17,241 nucleotides of DNA from Eubacteriales bacterium (GTDB lineage Bacteria > Bacillota_A > Clostridia > Lachnospirales > Lachnospiraceae): positions 1 to 17,241 of the forward strand of contig JAUNJL010000050.1 of NCBI GenBank assembly GCA_030533315.1, read 5' to 3'. Numbering within the stretch: the stretch's first letter is position 1; the number at the start of each line of letters is the position of its first letter. The notes below the pieces were generated by a model. It made no database searches. It was not told where the DNA came from and was given only the letters and a program-made list of their open reading frames with translations. The position numbers and the translations under genes are program-made. Positions 1 to 6,715 of the stretch are shown piece after piece.

Positions 1-213
1 AGTTCTCTTCTCTTTCCGACTCTCTTCTCTTCCCAGTTCTATTTTTCTCTTCGCTTTCTTCTCTCTTCCCGGCTTCTCAGCCGTCTGAAACCGCAGCAGC
101 CTCCAGGCCCGTAGGGCTGATGGAAGCCTGTTCCGCACCCCTGATCCGCCTGCGGCGGACACCCCAAACGTCTGGACTGCCCCAGAGCCGCTGCCGGAAA
201 ATACCTTTTTCAT
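1..213 (-). other. Open frame running off the left edge, uncertain coding
   Basis: Read on the minus strand from an ATG at 213-211, this frame stays open for 71 codons to the window edge, while the other two minus frames contain stops. The predicted product starts MKKVFSGSGSG and becomes very basic and acidic near the edge (rich in K, R, E), because the underlying DNA is a polypurine tract on this strand. I do not recognise it. The ATG overlaps the -10 box of the leftward promoter (TATAATG), so a transcript from that promoter would begin after this ATG. A gene would then need a later start, and no convincing ribosome binding site is seen. It may equally be a non-coding leader or RNA. The missing sequence to the left would decide. 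Confidence 0.2.
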
Positions 214-240
214 TATAATTTGTACTCTAAATTTTGTCAA
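212..240 (-). promoter_or_regulatory. Consensus sigma-A promoter firing leftward
   Basis: On the minus strand TTGACA (240-235) and TATAAT (217-212) are separated by exactly 17 bases, a perfect match to the housekeeping consensus. The predicted start of transcription is near 205. The transcript would leave the window with no recognised gene in its first 205 bases. It lies back to back with the aroC promoter, with 15 bases between the two -35 boxes. Confidence 0.8.
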
Positions 241-255
241 TTCCAATGGATTCGG

Positions 256-284
256 TTTACAAATTTTTTACACTCTGTTATGAT
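256..284 (+). promoter_or_regulatory. aroC promoter
   Basis: TTTACA (256-261), a 17-base spacer and TATGAT (279-284) form a strong sigma-A promoter. Transcription would begin near 291, about 24 bases before the chosen aroC start at 315. This rules out the upstream in-frame ATGs at 234 and 246, which lie in front of or inside the promoter. Confidence 0.8.
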
Positions 285-314
285 AGTCCCTATGGAAAGA
301 AAGGGAGGAAGATC

Positions 315-1424
315 ATGAGCAGTTCATCCTTTGGAAAAAAATTTGTGGTAACCACCTGGGGCGAATCCCACGGGAAGGCTCTGGGAGCCGTTCTGGACGG
401 CTGTCCGGCAGGCCTTCCCCTCTCCCAGGAAGATATCCAGGTGTTTCTGGACCGGCGCAAGCCCGGCCAAAGCCGGTACACCACGGCCCGGAGGGAGGGG
501 GATCAGGTGGAGATCCTCTCCGGTGTCTTTGAAGGCAGGACCACCGGCACCCCCATCTCCATGATGATCCGGAACCAGGACCAGCGTTCCCGGGATTATG
601 GAAACCTGGCCTACGCCTACCGCCCCGGCCATGCGGACTTCGGCTATGACCAGAAATACGGCTTCCGGGATTACCGGGGCGGGGGCCGCTCCTCAGGACG
701 GGAAACCGCTGGGCGGGTGGCCGCAGGGGCCGTCGCCGCCAAGATCCTGAAGGAGCTGGGTATCACCCTCTGCACCTACACCAGGTCCATCGGCCCGGTG
801 GAGATCCAGAACTTTTCCCCCAGGGAGATCGAGAAAAACGCCTTCTACATGCCAGACCAGGAGGCCGCCAGGCAGGCAGGCCTTTACCTTGAAGCCTGCA
901 TGAAGGAGCAGGACAGCGCCGGCGGCGTCATTGAGTGCCGGATCTCTGGCGTCCCCGCCGGCCTGGGGGAGCCTGTTTTCGGGAAGCTGGACGCCCTTTT
1001 TGCCCAGGCCCTCATGTCCATCGGAGCCGTGAAGGCGGTGGAGGTGGGGGACGGTATCGCCGCCGCCAGGGCAAAGGGCTCCTCCAACAACGACGGGTTC
1101 ACCATCAGGGATGGAAGGATCCAGAAGATCTCAAACCATTCCGGCGGCATCCTGGGAGGCATCAGTGACGGGGGTGAGATCCTTCTGCGGGCCCACATCA
1201 AGCCCACTCCCTCCATCAGCCGGACCCAGGAGACGGTGACCTGTGAAAGGGAGCCCCTTTCCCTGGATATCCGGGGGCGCCACGACCCTGTGATCGTCCC
1301 CAGAGCCGTGGTGGTGGTGGAGGCCATGGCGGCCCTCACCCTGACCGACGCCCTCTTTGTGGGAATGAGCGCCCGCATGGACCGGGTCAAGTCCTTTTAC
1401 GAAGACATCCGCCAAGGCATGTGA
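315..1424 (+). CDS. aroC: Chorismate synthase
   Basis: Cytosolic FMN-dependent enzyme that converts 5-enolpyruvylshikimate-3-phosphate to chorismate, the last shared step to the aromatic amino acids and folate. The 369-residue product has the family signatures: GESHGKALG (residues 17-24 region, His19), the FMN/substrate region YRPGHADFGYDQKYG with His107, the glycine-rich GGGRSSGRETAGR at about 122-134, and RHDPVIVPRAV near 322-332. His19 and His107 correspond to the two conserved catalytic histidines of the family. The start at 315 is chosen because AGGGAGG lies 5-6 bases upstream and a strong promoter (256-284) leaves no room for the longer in-frame start at 234. It is monocistronic here: no other aro gene is adjacent, and it ends at a bidirectional terminator facing the lactonase gene. 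Confidence 0.97.
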   Translation: MSSSSFGKKFVVTTWGESHGKALGAVLDGCPAGLPLSQEDIQVFLDRRKPGQSRYTTARREGDQVEILSGVFEGRTTGTPISMMIRNQDQRSRDYGNLAYAYRPGHADFGYDQKYGFRDYRGGGRSSGRETAGRVAAGAVAAKILKELGITLCTYTRSIGPVEIQNFSPREIEKNAFYMPDQEAARQAGLYLEACMKEQDSAGGVIECRISGVPAGLGEPVFGKLDALFAQALMSIGAVKAVEVGDGIAAARAKGSSNNDGFTIRDGRIQKISNHSGGILGGISDGGEILLRAHIKPTPSISRTQETVTCEREPLSLDIRGRHDPVIVPRAVVVVEAMAALTLTDALFVGMSARMDRVKSFYEDIRQGM

Positions 1425-1471
1425 ACTCTAAGGCGCCAGATCCACTTCCGGCGGTCTCTCCCCACAGGCCG

Positions 1472-1508
1472 AAAAATCCCCCGCAGGTCATGACTGCGGG
1501 GGATTTTT
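1472..1508. terminator. Bidirectional terminator between aroC and the lactonase gene
   Basis: AAAAATCCCCCGCAG (1472-1486) pairs perfectly with CTGCGGGGGATTTTT (1494-1508) around a 7-base loop. On either strand the GC stem is followed by a T run, so it can stop transcription from both convergent genes. Confidence 0.93.
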
Positions 1509-1530
1509 TGATGGAGGGATGCGGCGGGCG

Positions 1531-2595
1531 TCATTCCTCGGGGGTGGGCCAGATGCGGATGCAGTTCGGCGTCACGATACTGAGGGGCTTTCCCTTCATG
1601 GTGATGATATTCTTCTCGTAGTCCACGGCAAAGGTGGTGATGCTGTTGCTGGAATGGTTGGCAACGGCAATGTGCTTGTTGTCCGGGAAGATGGCCAGAT
1701 CCTTGGGGTAATCTCCGCTGATGGGGAGGGTAAACTTCTTTGTGAGAAGGCCTGTCTCCGGATCGATCTCGTACATGGAGACCGTGTTCTCCCCCGCGGT
1801 GCTGCAGAACAGATGCTTTCCGTCCGGCGCCAGGGCCAGCCCGGAGGCCGCATTGTGGCTGGCGTCCTTGTCGTCCTCAGAAAGGGTGGAGATGGCCTGA
1901 AGCAGCTCAAACTCGGGAAGATTCCCGCTTCCGTCATAGGAATACACCTTGATCTCGTTGCTCAGCTCGAAGAGCAGGTACGCAAAGCGTCCGTCCTCGC
2001 TGAAACGAATGATGCGGGGGCCGCTCTCCCTGGGGCATCTCAAAATGTCCACCAGCTCCAGCTTGTCCTTCTTTTTATTGATGCGGTAGATCTTCACCTG
2101 ATCGATCCCATTGTCCACGGCGCAGAGGTATTTATTATCCGGCGTGGGGCGCACGCAGTTCACATGGGGACGGAAGTTCCGCTCCGCCACGCTGCCCAGC
2201 CCGGTGTGGAACACGCCGTCCATGATGCTTCCCAGGCTTCCGTCCTTGTGGGTATGTACCACGGTCACCTTTCCGTCATGGTAGCCTGCCACGTAGAGAT
2301 ATTTTCCGTCCACGTCCGTGGCCAGGAAGCATCCTCTCATACCGTCAATACCCACGCTGTTGATGCGCTCCAGATCTCCGTTCTCATCTCTCTTGAAGAC
2401 CGCCACGCCCTCGTCCTCGATGGAATACAGGTATTTGCCGTTCTTGGATGCGGTGGTGTAGGAAGCGTTGCTGATCTTCACCTCGCTCCGCTCCCTCAGC
2501 GTACCCGCCTCCACGTCCACCTCATAAACCTGGATCCCCGCATTGGTTCCATGGGTATAGGTTCCCACGTATGCCACGTATTTTTGTTTCCCCAT
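1531..2595 (-). CDS. Lactonase of the 6-phosphogluconolactonase (YbhE/YkgB) beta-propeller family
   Basis: A 354-residue cytosolic protein without a signal peptide or membrane segment, the normal size for the seven-bladed propeller lactonases. Family marks include YVGTYT at residues 9-14, RPHVNCV near 143, GPRIIRFSEDGRFAYLLFE near 190-210, ASGLALAPDGKHLF near 250, and YPKDLAIFPDNKHIAVANHS near 295. These recurring xPDGxxLY-like blade repeats, together with the conserved Arg, Glu and Asn contexts, fit the Pgl family, which hydrolyses 6-phosphogluconolactone in the pentose phosphate pathway. No zwf or gnd gene is nearby, so the exact lactone is not shown by context. The start is supported by AGGAGG about 9 bases upstream. 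It has its own promoter (2705-2733) and a terminator shared with aroC, so it is probably transcribed alone. Confidence 0.9.
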   Translation of the reverse strand: MGKQKYVAYVGTYTHGTNAGIQVYEVDVEAGTLRERSEVKISNASYTTASKNGKYLYSIEDEGVAVFKRDENGDLERINSVGIDGMRGCFLATDVDGKYLYVAGYHDGKVTVVHTHKDGSLGSIMDGVFHTGLGSVAERNFRPHVNCVRPTPDNKYLCAVDNGIDQVKIYRINKKKDKLELVDILRCPRESGPRIIRFSEDGRFAYLLFELSNEIKVYSYDGSGNLPEFELLQAISTLSEDDKDASHNAASGLALAPDGKHLFCSTAGENTVSMYEIDPETGLLTKKFTLPISGDYPKDLAIFPDNKHIAVANHSSNSITTFAVDYEKNIITMKGKPLSIVTPNCIRIWPTPEE

Positions 2596-2670
2596 TCGTC
2601 TTACCTCCTACTGTCTGGCCTCACCGGCGGCTTTTCCCACAAAGCCCATATTTTCCGAAATTTCGTCTTA

Positions 2671-2695
2671 TGTCCCCGCACGGGGGCGGGTCATC
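2671..2695 (-). repeat. GC hairpin repeat, copy 1 (lactonase leader)
   Basis: In the 5' leader of the lactonase transcript, GATGACCCGCCCCCGTGC is followed by GGGGACA and can fold on a short GC stem (CCCC/GGGG or CCCGC/GCGGG). A closely similar sequence sits between hemC and cobA-hemD at 6690-6715. The two share GATGACC-Y-GCCCCC and most of the remainder. Its function is unknown and similarity by chance is possible. Confidence 0.35.
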
Positions 2696-2704
2696 CCGAG
2701 GCCC

Positions 2705-2733
2705 ATTATATCACAAATGCGATGGAAGGACAA
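2705..2733 (-). promoter_or_regulatory. Promoter of the lactonase gene
   Basis: On the minus strand TTGTCC (2733-2728), a 17-base spacer and TATAAT (2710-2705) make a good sigma-A promoter. The leader is about 100 bases long and contains the GC hairpin at 2671-2695. It separates the lactonase gene from the heme-trunk operon that ends at 2891. Confidence 0.75.
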
Positions 2734-2780
2734 CCTTGCATATCCCCATCCCGCCATGGTATCTCATGGCAGTCTTGACC

Positions 2781-2883
2781 TGTCCAGCGCCTGATCTCAG
2801 ACACCTGCCGCACAGCCGCGCCTTACCTGCGGCGCAGCTGAGGTGCCTATGGCGCTCCCTGCCTATCCAGCTCCTGATCCAGG
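2781..2883. repeat. Intergenic hairpin flanked by direct repeats
   Basis: Two direct copies, TGTCCAGCGCCTGATCTCAG (2781-2800) and TATCCAGCTCCTGATCCAGG (2864-2883), flank an imperfect hairpin. The hairpin pairs agacacct (2799-2806) with aggtgcct (2841-2848), allowing one G-T wobble on the minus strand. Inside this a second 9-pair stem, CAGCTGCGC/GCGCGGCTG (minus-strand reading), closes a loop of about 10 bases. It lies just downstream of hemL. No T run follows on either strand, so it is not a standard intrinsic terminator. It may be a transcript-end stabiliser, a degenerate repeat element or a Rho-related structure. Confidence 0.45.
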
Positions 2884-2890
2884 GTGCGGC

Positions 2891-4171
2891 CTACAGATCC
2901 AGAGCCTCCTCTGCAGCCTCCAGGGTCTTCTGGATCGCCTCCCGGCTGTGGGCCGCAGATAAAAACATGGCCTCAAACTGGGAGGGGGCAAGGTGGATCC
3001 CTCTGTGGAGCATCCCTTTGAAATATCTGGAAAAGGCCTTGGTGTCCGAGGTCTTTGCGGAGGTGTAATCCACCACCTGCTCCTCCGTGAAGAAAAGGCT
3101 GGCCAGGGAGGAGATGGCGTTCACCTGGTAAGGAAGCCCCTTCCTTTTCAGGATGTCCCGCATTCCCCCGTAAAGCAGCTCTCCCTTCTCCTCCAGCTCC
3201 CGGTAAATCTCCGGATGCTCATAAAGGTAGGTCAGCTGGGTAAGGCCCGCCGCCATGGCGATGGGATTCCCGCTCAGGGTGCCCGCCTGGTAAACCTTTC
3301 CCACGGGAGCCACGGTCTCCATCACGTCCAGCCTCCCTCCGTAGGCTCCCACCGGCATCCCCGCGCCGATGATCTTTCCATAGGTCACCAGATCCGGCCG
3401 GATGGAGAAATACTGAGCCGCTCCCCCAAAGGCCAGACGAAAACCGGTGATCACCTCGTCGAAGATCAGAAGGGCGCCGTTCTCCGTACAGAGATCCCGA
3501 AGTCCCTCCAAAAAGCCCTCCCTGGGAAGAACGACTCCCATGTTCGCTCCCACCGGCTCCACGATCACCGCCGCCACCTGATCCTTTGCCATGGAAAAAA
3601 GGGTGCGGACGCTGTCCAGGTCGTTGTACACCGCCGTCATGGTATCCTGGGTGCAGCCGGAGGGAACCCCTGCGCTGTCCGGCACGCCGCTGGTCATCAC
3701 GCCGGAGCCGGCGCTCACCAGCATGGCGTCACTGTGGCCGTGGTAGCAGCCGGCAAACTTGATGATCTTGTTTCTTCCCGTAAAGCCCCTCGCCGCCCGA
3801 ACGGCGCTCATCACGGCCTCCGTCCCGGAGTTGACCATGCGGATCATCTCCACGTGGGGAACCCTCTGGCAGATGAACTCCGCCATCTCCACCTCGATCT
3901 GGGTGGCACAGCCAAAGCTTAAGCCCTTCTCACAGGCCTCCTGCACCCTCCGGCGAACGGCGGGGAAATTATGGCCCAGGATCATGGGCCCCCAGGAGCC
4001 GATGTAGTCAATGTACGCATTTCCATCCACGTCGTAAATGCGGCAGCCGTCCGCACGGTCCATGAAGCGGGGCGTCTCCCCCACGGAGCCGTAAGCCCTC
4101 ACGGGGCTGTTGACCCCTCCCGGGATCCTTTTGACAGCCCTTCCAAACAATTCCTCCGATCTGGTCATCAT
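2891..4171 (-). CDS. hemL: Glutamate-1-semialdehyde 2,1-aminomutase
   Basis: PLP enzyme of the C5 pathway that isomerises glutamate-1-semialdehyde to 5-aminolevulinate. The 426-residue product matches the family length. Visible features are RIPGGVNSPVRA near residue 15, the PLP phosphate region NSGTEAVMSAVRAARG (114-129), CYHGHSDAML (142-151), FDEVITGFR (237-245, with the Asp that pairs with the PLP ring nitrogen), the Schiff-base lysine Lys266 in TYGKIIGAGMPVGAYGG, and GTLSGNP near 298. It is the last gene of the operon. Its ATG overlaps the hemB stop as ATGA (4168-4171), so translation is probably coupled. A second ATG at 4168 is an equally possible start and would remove one residue. The substrate is made by HemA, the first gene of the same operon, and the unstable semialdehyde is probably handed over directly. 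Confidence 0.97.
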   Translation of the reverse strand: MMTRSEELFGRAVKRIPGGVNSPVRAYGSVGETPRFMDRADGCRIYDVDGNAYIDYIGSWGPMILGHNFPAVRRRVQEACEKGLSFGCATQIEVEMAEFICQRVPHVEMIRMVNSGTEAVMSAVRAARGFTGRNKIIKFAGCYHGHSDAMLVSAGSGVMTSGVPDSAGVPSGCTQDTMTAVYNDLDSVRTLFSMAKDQVAAVIVEPVGANMGVVLPREGFLEGLRDLCTENGALLIFDEVITGFRLAFGGAAQYFSIRPDLVTYGKIIGAGMPVGAYGGRLDVMETVAPVGKVYQAGTLSGNPIAMAAGLTQLTYLYEHPEIYRELEEKGELLYGGMRDILKRKGLPYQVNAISSLASLFFTEEQVVDYTSAKTSDTKAFSRYFKGMLHRGIHLAPSQFEAMFLSAAHSREAIQKTLEAAEEALDL

Positions 4172-5151
4172 CCGATCCTCCCCTCATCCATCATCCTGGC
4201 CAGCTCCTTCGCATAGTAGGTGATGTAGATCTGGGCTCCCGCCCGGTATGCGCTCACCGCCATCTCCCCCACGATGCGTTCCTCGTCGATCCAGCCCTGC
4301 TTCGCCGCAGCCTTTACCATCGCGTATTCTCCGCTGACGCTGTAGGCCGCCACGGGAACATGAACCTCCCTGGAAATCTGGGAAACCATGTCCAGATAGG
4401 AGAGGGCCGGCTTTACCATGATGATGTCCGCTCCCTCGGAAATGTCCGTGAGAGCCTCCTTCATGCCCTCCCTGCGGTTGTGGAAATCCATCTGGTAGGT
4501 CTTTCGGTCCCCAAAGGCCGGCGCAGAATCCGCCGCCTCCCGGAAGGGCCCGTAAAAGGCGGAGGCATACTTCACCGCATAGGACATGATGGGAATGCCG
4601 GTGTGTCCGCAGGCATCCAGGCGATGGCGGATGGCTGCCACCCGCCCGTCCATCATATCCGAGGGAGCCACCATGTCCGCCCCCGCCTCCACGTGGGACA
4701 GGGCGGTCTTTGCCAGAAGCTCCAGGGTTTTGTCATTGTCCACGTCGTGGCCGCAGAGGACACCGCAGTGGCCATGGGAGGTGTACTCACACATACACAC
4801 GTCGGTGATATAGTAAAGCTGCGGGAACCGCTTTTTTGCCTCTATGAGGGCCTTCTGCACGATCCCGTCCCCGGCGTAGGCTCCGCTTCCCACCTCGTCC
4901 TTGTGATCCGGGATCCCAAAGAGCATGACGGAGGACACCCCCGCCTTCTCCACCTCCTCCAGCTGGTAGAAAAGACGGTCCACGCTGTAACGGTACTGCC
5001 CCTCCATGGAAGGGATCTCCTGCTGAATGCCCTGTCCTTCCACCACAAACAAGGGATAAATCAGGGAGGCCTTGTCCATCCTGGTCTCTCTCACCATCTT
5101 CCGCAGCACCTGGCTGCCTCTCAATCTTCTAGGTCTTTGTATCAGCTCCAT
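4168..5151 (-). CDS. hemB: Porphobilinogen synthase (5-aminolevulinate dehydratase)
   Basis: Condenses two 5-aminolevulinate molecules into porphobilinogen in the cytosol. The 327-residue protein carries the two active-site lysines: Lys194 in SYAVKYASAFYGPFREA and the Schiff-base Lys247 in IIMVKPALSYLD. The metal site DVCMCEYTSHGHCG (117-130) has Cys119, Cys121 and Cys129, which marks the zinc-using type rather than the Mg-only type. PSDMMDGRV (163-171) is another family motif. The start has AAAGGAG 8 bases upstream, overlapping the cobA-hemD stop region 11 bases away. The end overlaps hemL by 4 bases. Nothing is missing from the catalytic set. Confidence 0.98.
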   Translation of the reverse strand: MELIQRPRRLRGSQVLRKMVRETRMDKASLIYPLFVVEGQGIQQEIPSMEGQYRYSVDRLFYQLEEVEKAGVSSVMLFGIPDHKDEVGSGAYAGDGIVQKALIEAKKRFPQLYYITDVCMCEYTSHGHCGVLCGHDVDNDKTLELLAKTALSHVEAGADMVAPSDMMDGRVAAIRHRLDACGHTGIPIMSYAVKYASAFYGPFREAADSAPAFGDRKTYQMDFHNRREGMKEALTDISEGADIIMVKPALSYLDMVSQISREVHVPVAAYSVSGEYAMVKAAAKQGWIDEERIVGEMAVSAYRAGAQIYITYYAKELARMMDEGRIG

Positions 5152-5162
5152 GATCTTCTCCT

Positions 5163-6677
5163 TTACAAACGATTTTCCTGTCTCTTCATCTCCTCCACCA
5201 GCTGGATGAGACTGTCAATGGTGGCCTTTTTTGCCTGAAAGGTCTGCATCCCCCAGGCGTCCGCCGCCGCCTTCGTCTGCTTTCCGATGCAGGCCGCCCT
5301 CACCTTCCGGTAGTCCAGACCTCTGGTTCCCTCCACGAAGCCCTTCACCGTGGAGGCGCTGGTGAAGACCACGCAGTGGACCCTTCCGTCCTCCAGCTCC
5401 TTTTTCTCATCGATCAGGCGGCTTTGCTGGTAAAGGGTGCGGTAGGTGGCCACGTCCTCCACCTGTGCCCCTGCCTCAAGGAGGGTGCGGACAAGGCCTG
5501 CGTTTCCCTTTTCCGCCCGGGGAATGAGGATCCTGTCGCCCTTTTCCACCACGGCCGCAAGCGCCTCTCCCAGCGCATCTCCGTCGTATACCTCCGGCAT
5601 CAGGTCGCAGAACAGTCCTCTCTCCCGAAGCTTTTTGGCCGTTCCCTCACCGATGGCGGCGATCCGAAGCCCTCCCAGGGAGCGAAGGTCCTTTTTTTCC
5701 CTAAACATGGCCTGGAAGAAAACCTCCACCCCCGTGGGGCTGGTAAACACCAGCCAGCGGTATTCTCCCAGGTGGGACAGGGCCTGAAGAAGGGCCGGGT
5801 TCTCCCTGATCTCCTCCGTGCAAATGGCAGGGAGCTCCAACACCTCCGCCCCTTTTTCCCGCAGCCTTGCGGCGGTCTGGGAGATCAGGCCCTTGGGCCT
5901 TGTGACCACCACCTTCCAGCCGGCCAGGGGAAGGCTCTCGTACCAGGCAAAGGCCTCCGAAAGGCCGCAGACCTTTCCCACCACGATGATGGCCGGCGTC
6001 TGGATGCCCGCCTCCTCCGTCCTGTCCTTCAGGGTGGCCAGAGTGGCCACCACCCGCCTCTGTCCCGCCGTGGTCCCTTTTTCCAGGACGGCCGCCGGCA
6101 TATCCGGCTCCATCCCCGCCTCCAAAAGGGAGGAGCAGATCTCTCCCAGGGCGCCCAGCCCCATGAGGAACACCAGCGTCCCCCTGGTTCTGACCAGGGC
6201 GTCAAAGTCTATGTCATAGGCCTCTCCCGCCCGCTTGTGGCCGGTAATGATGTGCAGGGAGGAGCAGAAGTCCCGATGGGTGACGGGAATCCCGTTGTAG
6301 GCGGGGACGGCAAGGGGGGAGGTCACTCCCGGAACCACCTCGTAGGGAATCTTTTCCCGGGCCAGAAGCTCCAGCTCCTCCCCTCCTCTTCCGAAGAGAA
6401 AGGGATCTCCCCCTTTCAGGCGGACCACCTGGCATCCCTTTTTTGCCTCCTCCAGCAGCACCTGGTTGATCTCCTCCTGGGGCATGGTGTGGCAGCTGGC
6501 CCGTTTTCCCACGTTGATCAGCCGGGCGCCGTCGGGAACCTGGGACAGGACGCCCTGTCCCACCAGGCTGTCATAGACCACCACCTCCGCCTTTTTCAGC
6601 ACCTCCATGCCCTTTACGGTAAAAAGGCCGATGTCTCCGGGCCCCGCCCCCACCAGCCAAACCTTTCCTGGCAACAT
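5163..6677 (-). CDS. cobA-hemD: Fused uroporphyrinogen-III C-methyltransferase / uroporphyrinogen-III synthase
   Basis: A 504-residue bifunctional protein. Residues 1 to about 245 form a SUMT domain that methylates uroporphyrinogen III twice with SAM to give precorrin-2. It shows VGAGPGD (9-15), RLKGGDPFLFGRGGEE (86-101) and VPGVTSPLAVPAYNGIPVTHR (115-135). Residues from about 252 to 500 (starting GWKVVVTRPKGLISQTAARL) form a HemD domain that cyclises hydroxymethylbilane to uroporphyrinogen III, with LVFTSPTGVEVFF and CVVFTSASTV as the characteristic Ser/Thr-containing strands. The fusion therefore makes uroporphyrinogen III and commits it to the corrin/siroheme side. This CobA-HemD order is well known in clostridia. 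AAAGGAG lies 5 bases before the ATG, and a GC hairpin (6690-6715) ends right at this ribosome binding site. Confidence 0.96.
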   Translation of the reverse strand: MLPGKVWLVGAGPGDIGLFTVKGMEVLKKAEVVVYDSLVGQGVLSQVPDGARLINVGKRASCHTMPQEEINQVLLEEAKKGCQVVRLKGGDPFLFGRGGEELELLAREKIPYEVVPGVTSPLAVPAYNGIPVTHRDFCSSLHIITGHKRAGEAYDIDFDALVRTRGTLVFLMGLGALGEICSSLLEAGMEPDMPAAVLEKGTTAGQRRVVATLATLKDRTEEAGIQTPAIIVVGKVCGLSEAFAWYESLPLAGWKVVVTRPKGLISQTAARLREKGAEVLELPAICTEEIRENPALLQALSHLGEYRWLVFTSPTGVEVFFQAMFREKKDLRSLGGLRIAAIGEGTAKKLRERGLFCDLMPEVYDGDALGEALAAVVEKGDRILIPRAEKGNAGLVRTLLEAGAQVEDVATYRTLYQQSRLIDEKKELEDGRVHCVVFTSASTVKGFVEGTRGLDYRKVRAACIGKQTKAAADAWGMQTFQAKKATIDSLIQLVEEMKRQENRL

Positions 6678-6689
6678 ACTCGCTCCTTT

Positions 6690-6715
6690 CCGCCCCCTGC
6701 GTGGGGGCAGGTCAT
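6690..6715 (-). repeat. GC hairpin repeat, copy 2 (hemC / cobA-hemD junction)
   Basis: On the minus strand CTGCCCCC, loop ACGCA, GGGGGCGG form an 8-pair stem. It begins at the hemC stop codon and ends directly against the AAAGGAG ribosome binding site of cobA-hemD. No T run follows, so it is not a terminator. It could tune translation or mRNA stability between the two cistrons. It resembles the sequence at 2671-2695. Confidence 0.5.

Noticed and set aside
1519..2778. 419-codon plus-strand open frame opposite the lactonase gene
   Set aside because: It is antisense to a clearly conserved propeller protein. Its translation is rich in V, H, G and R with no known motif, as expected for a GC-rich shadow frame.
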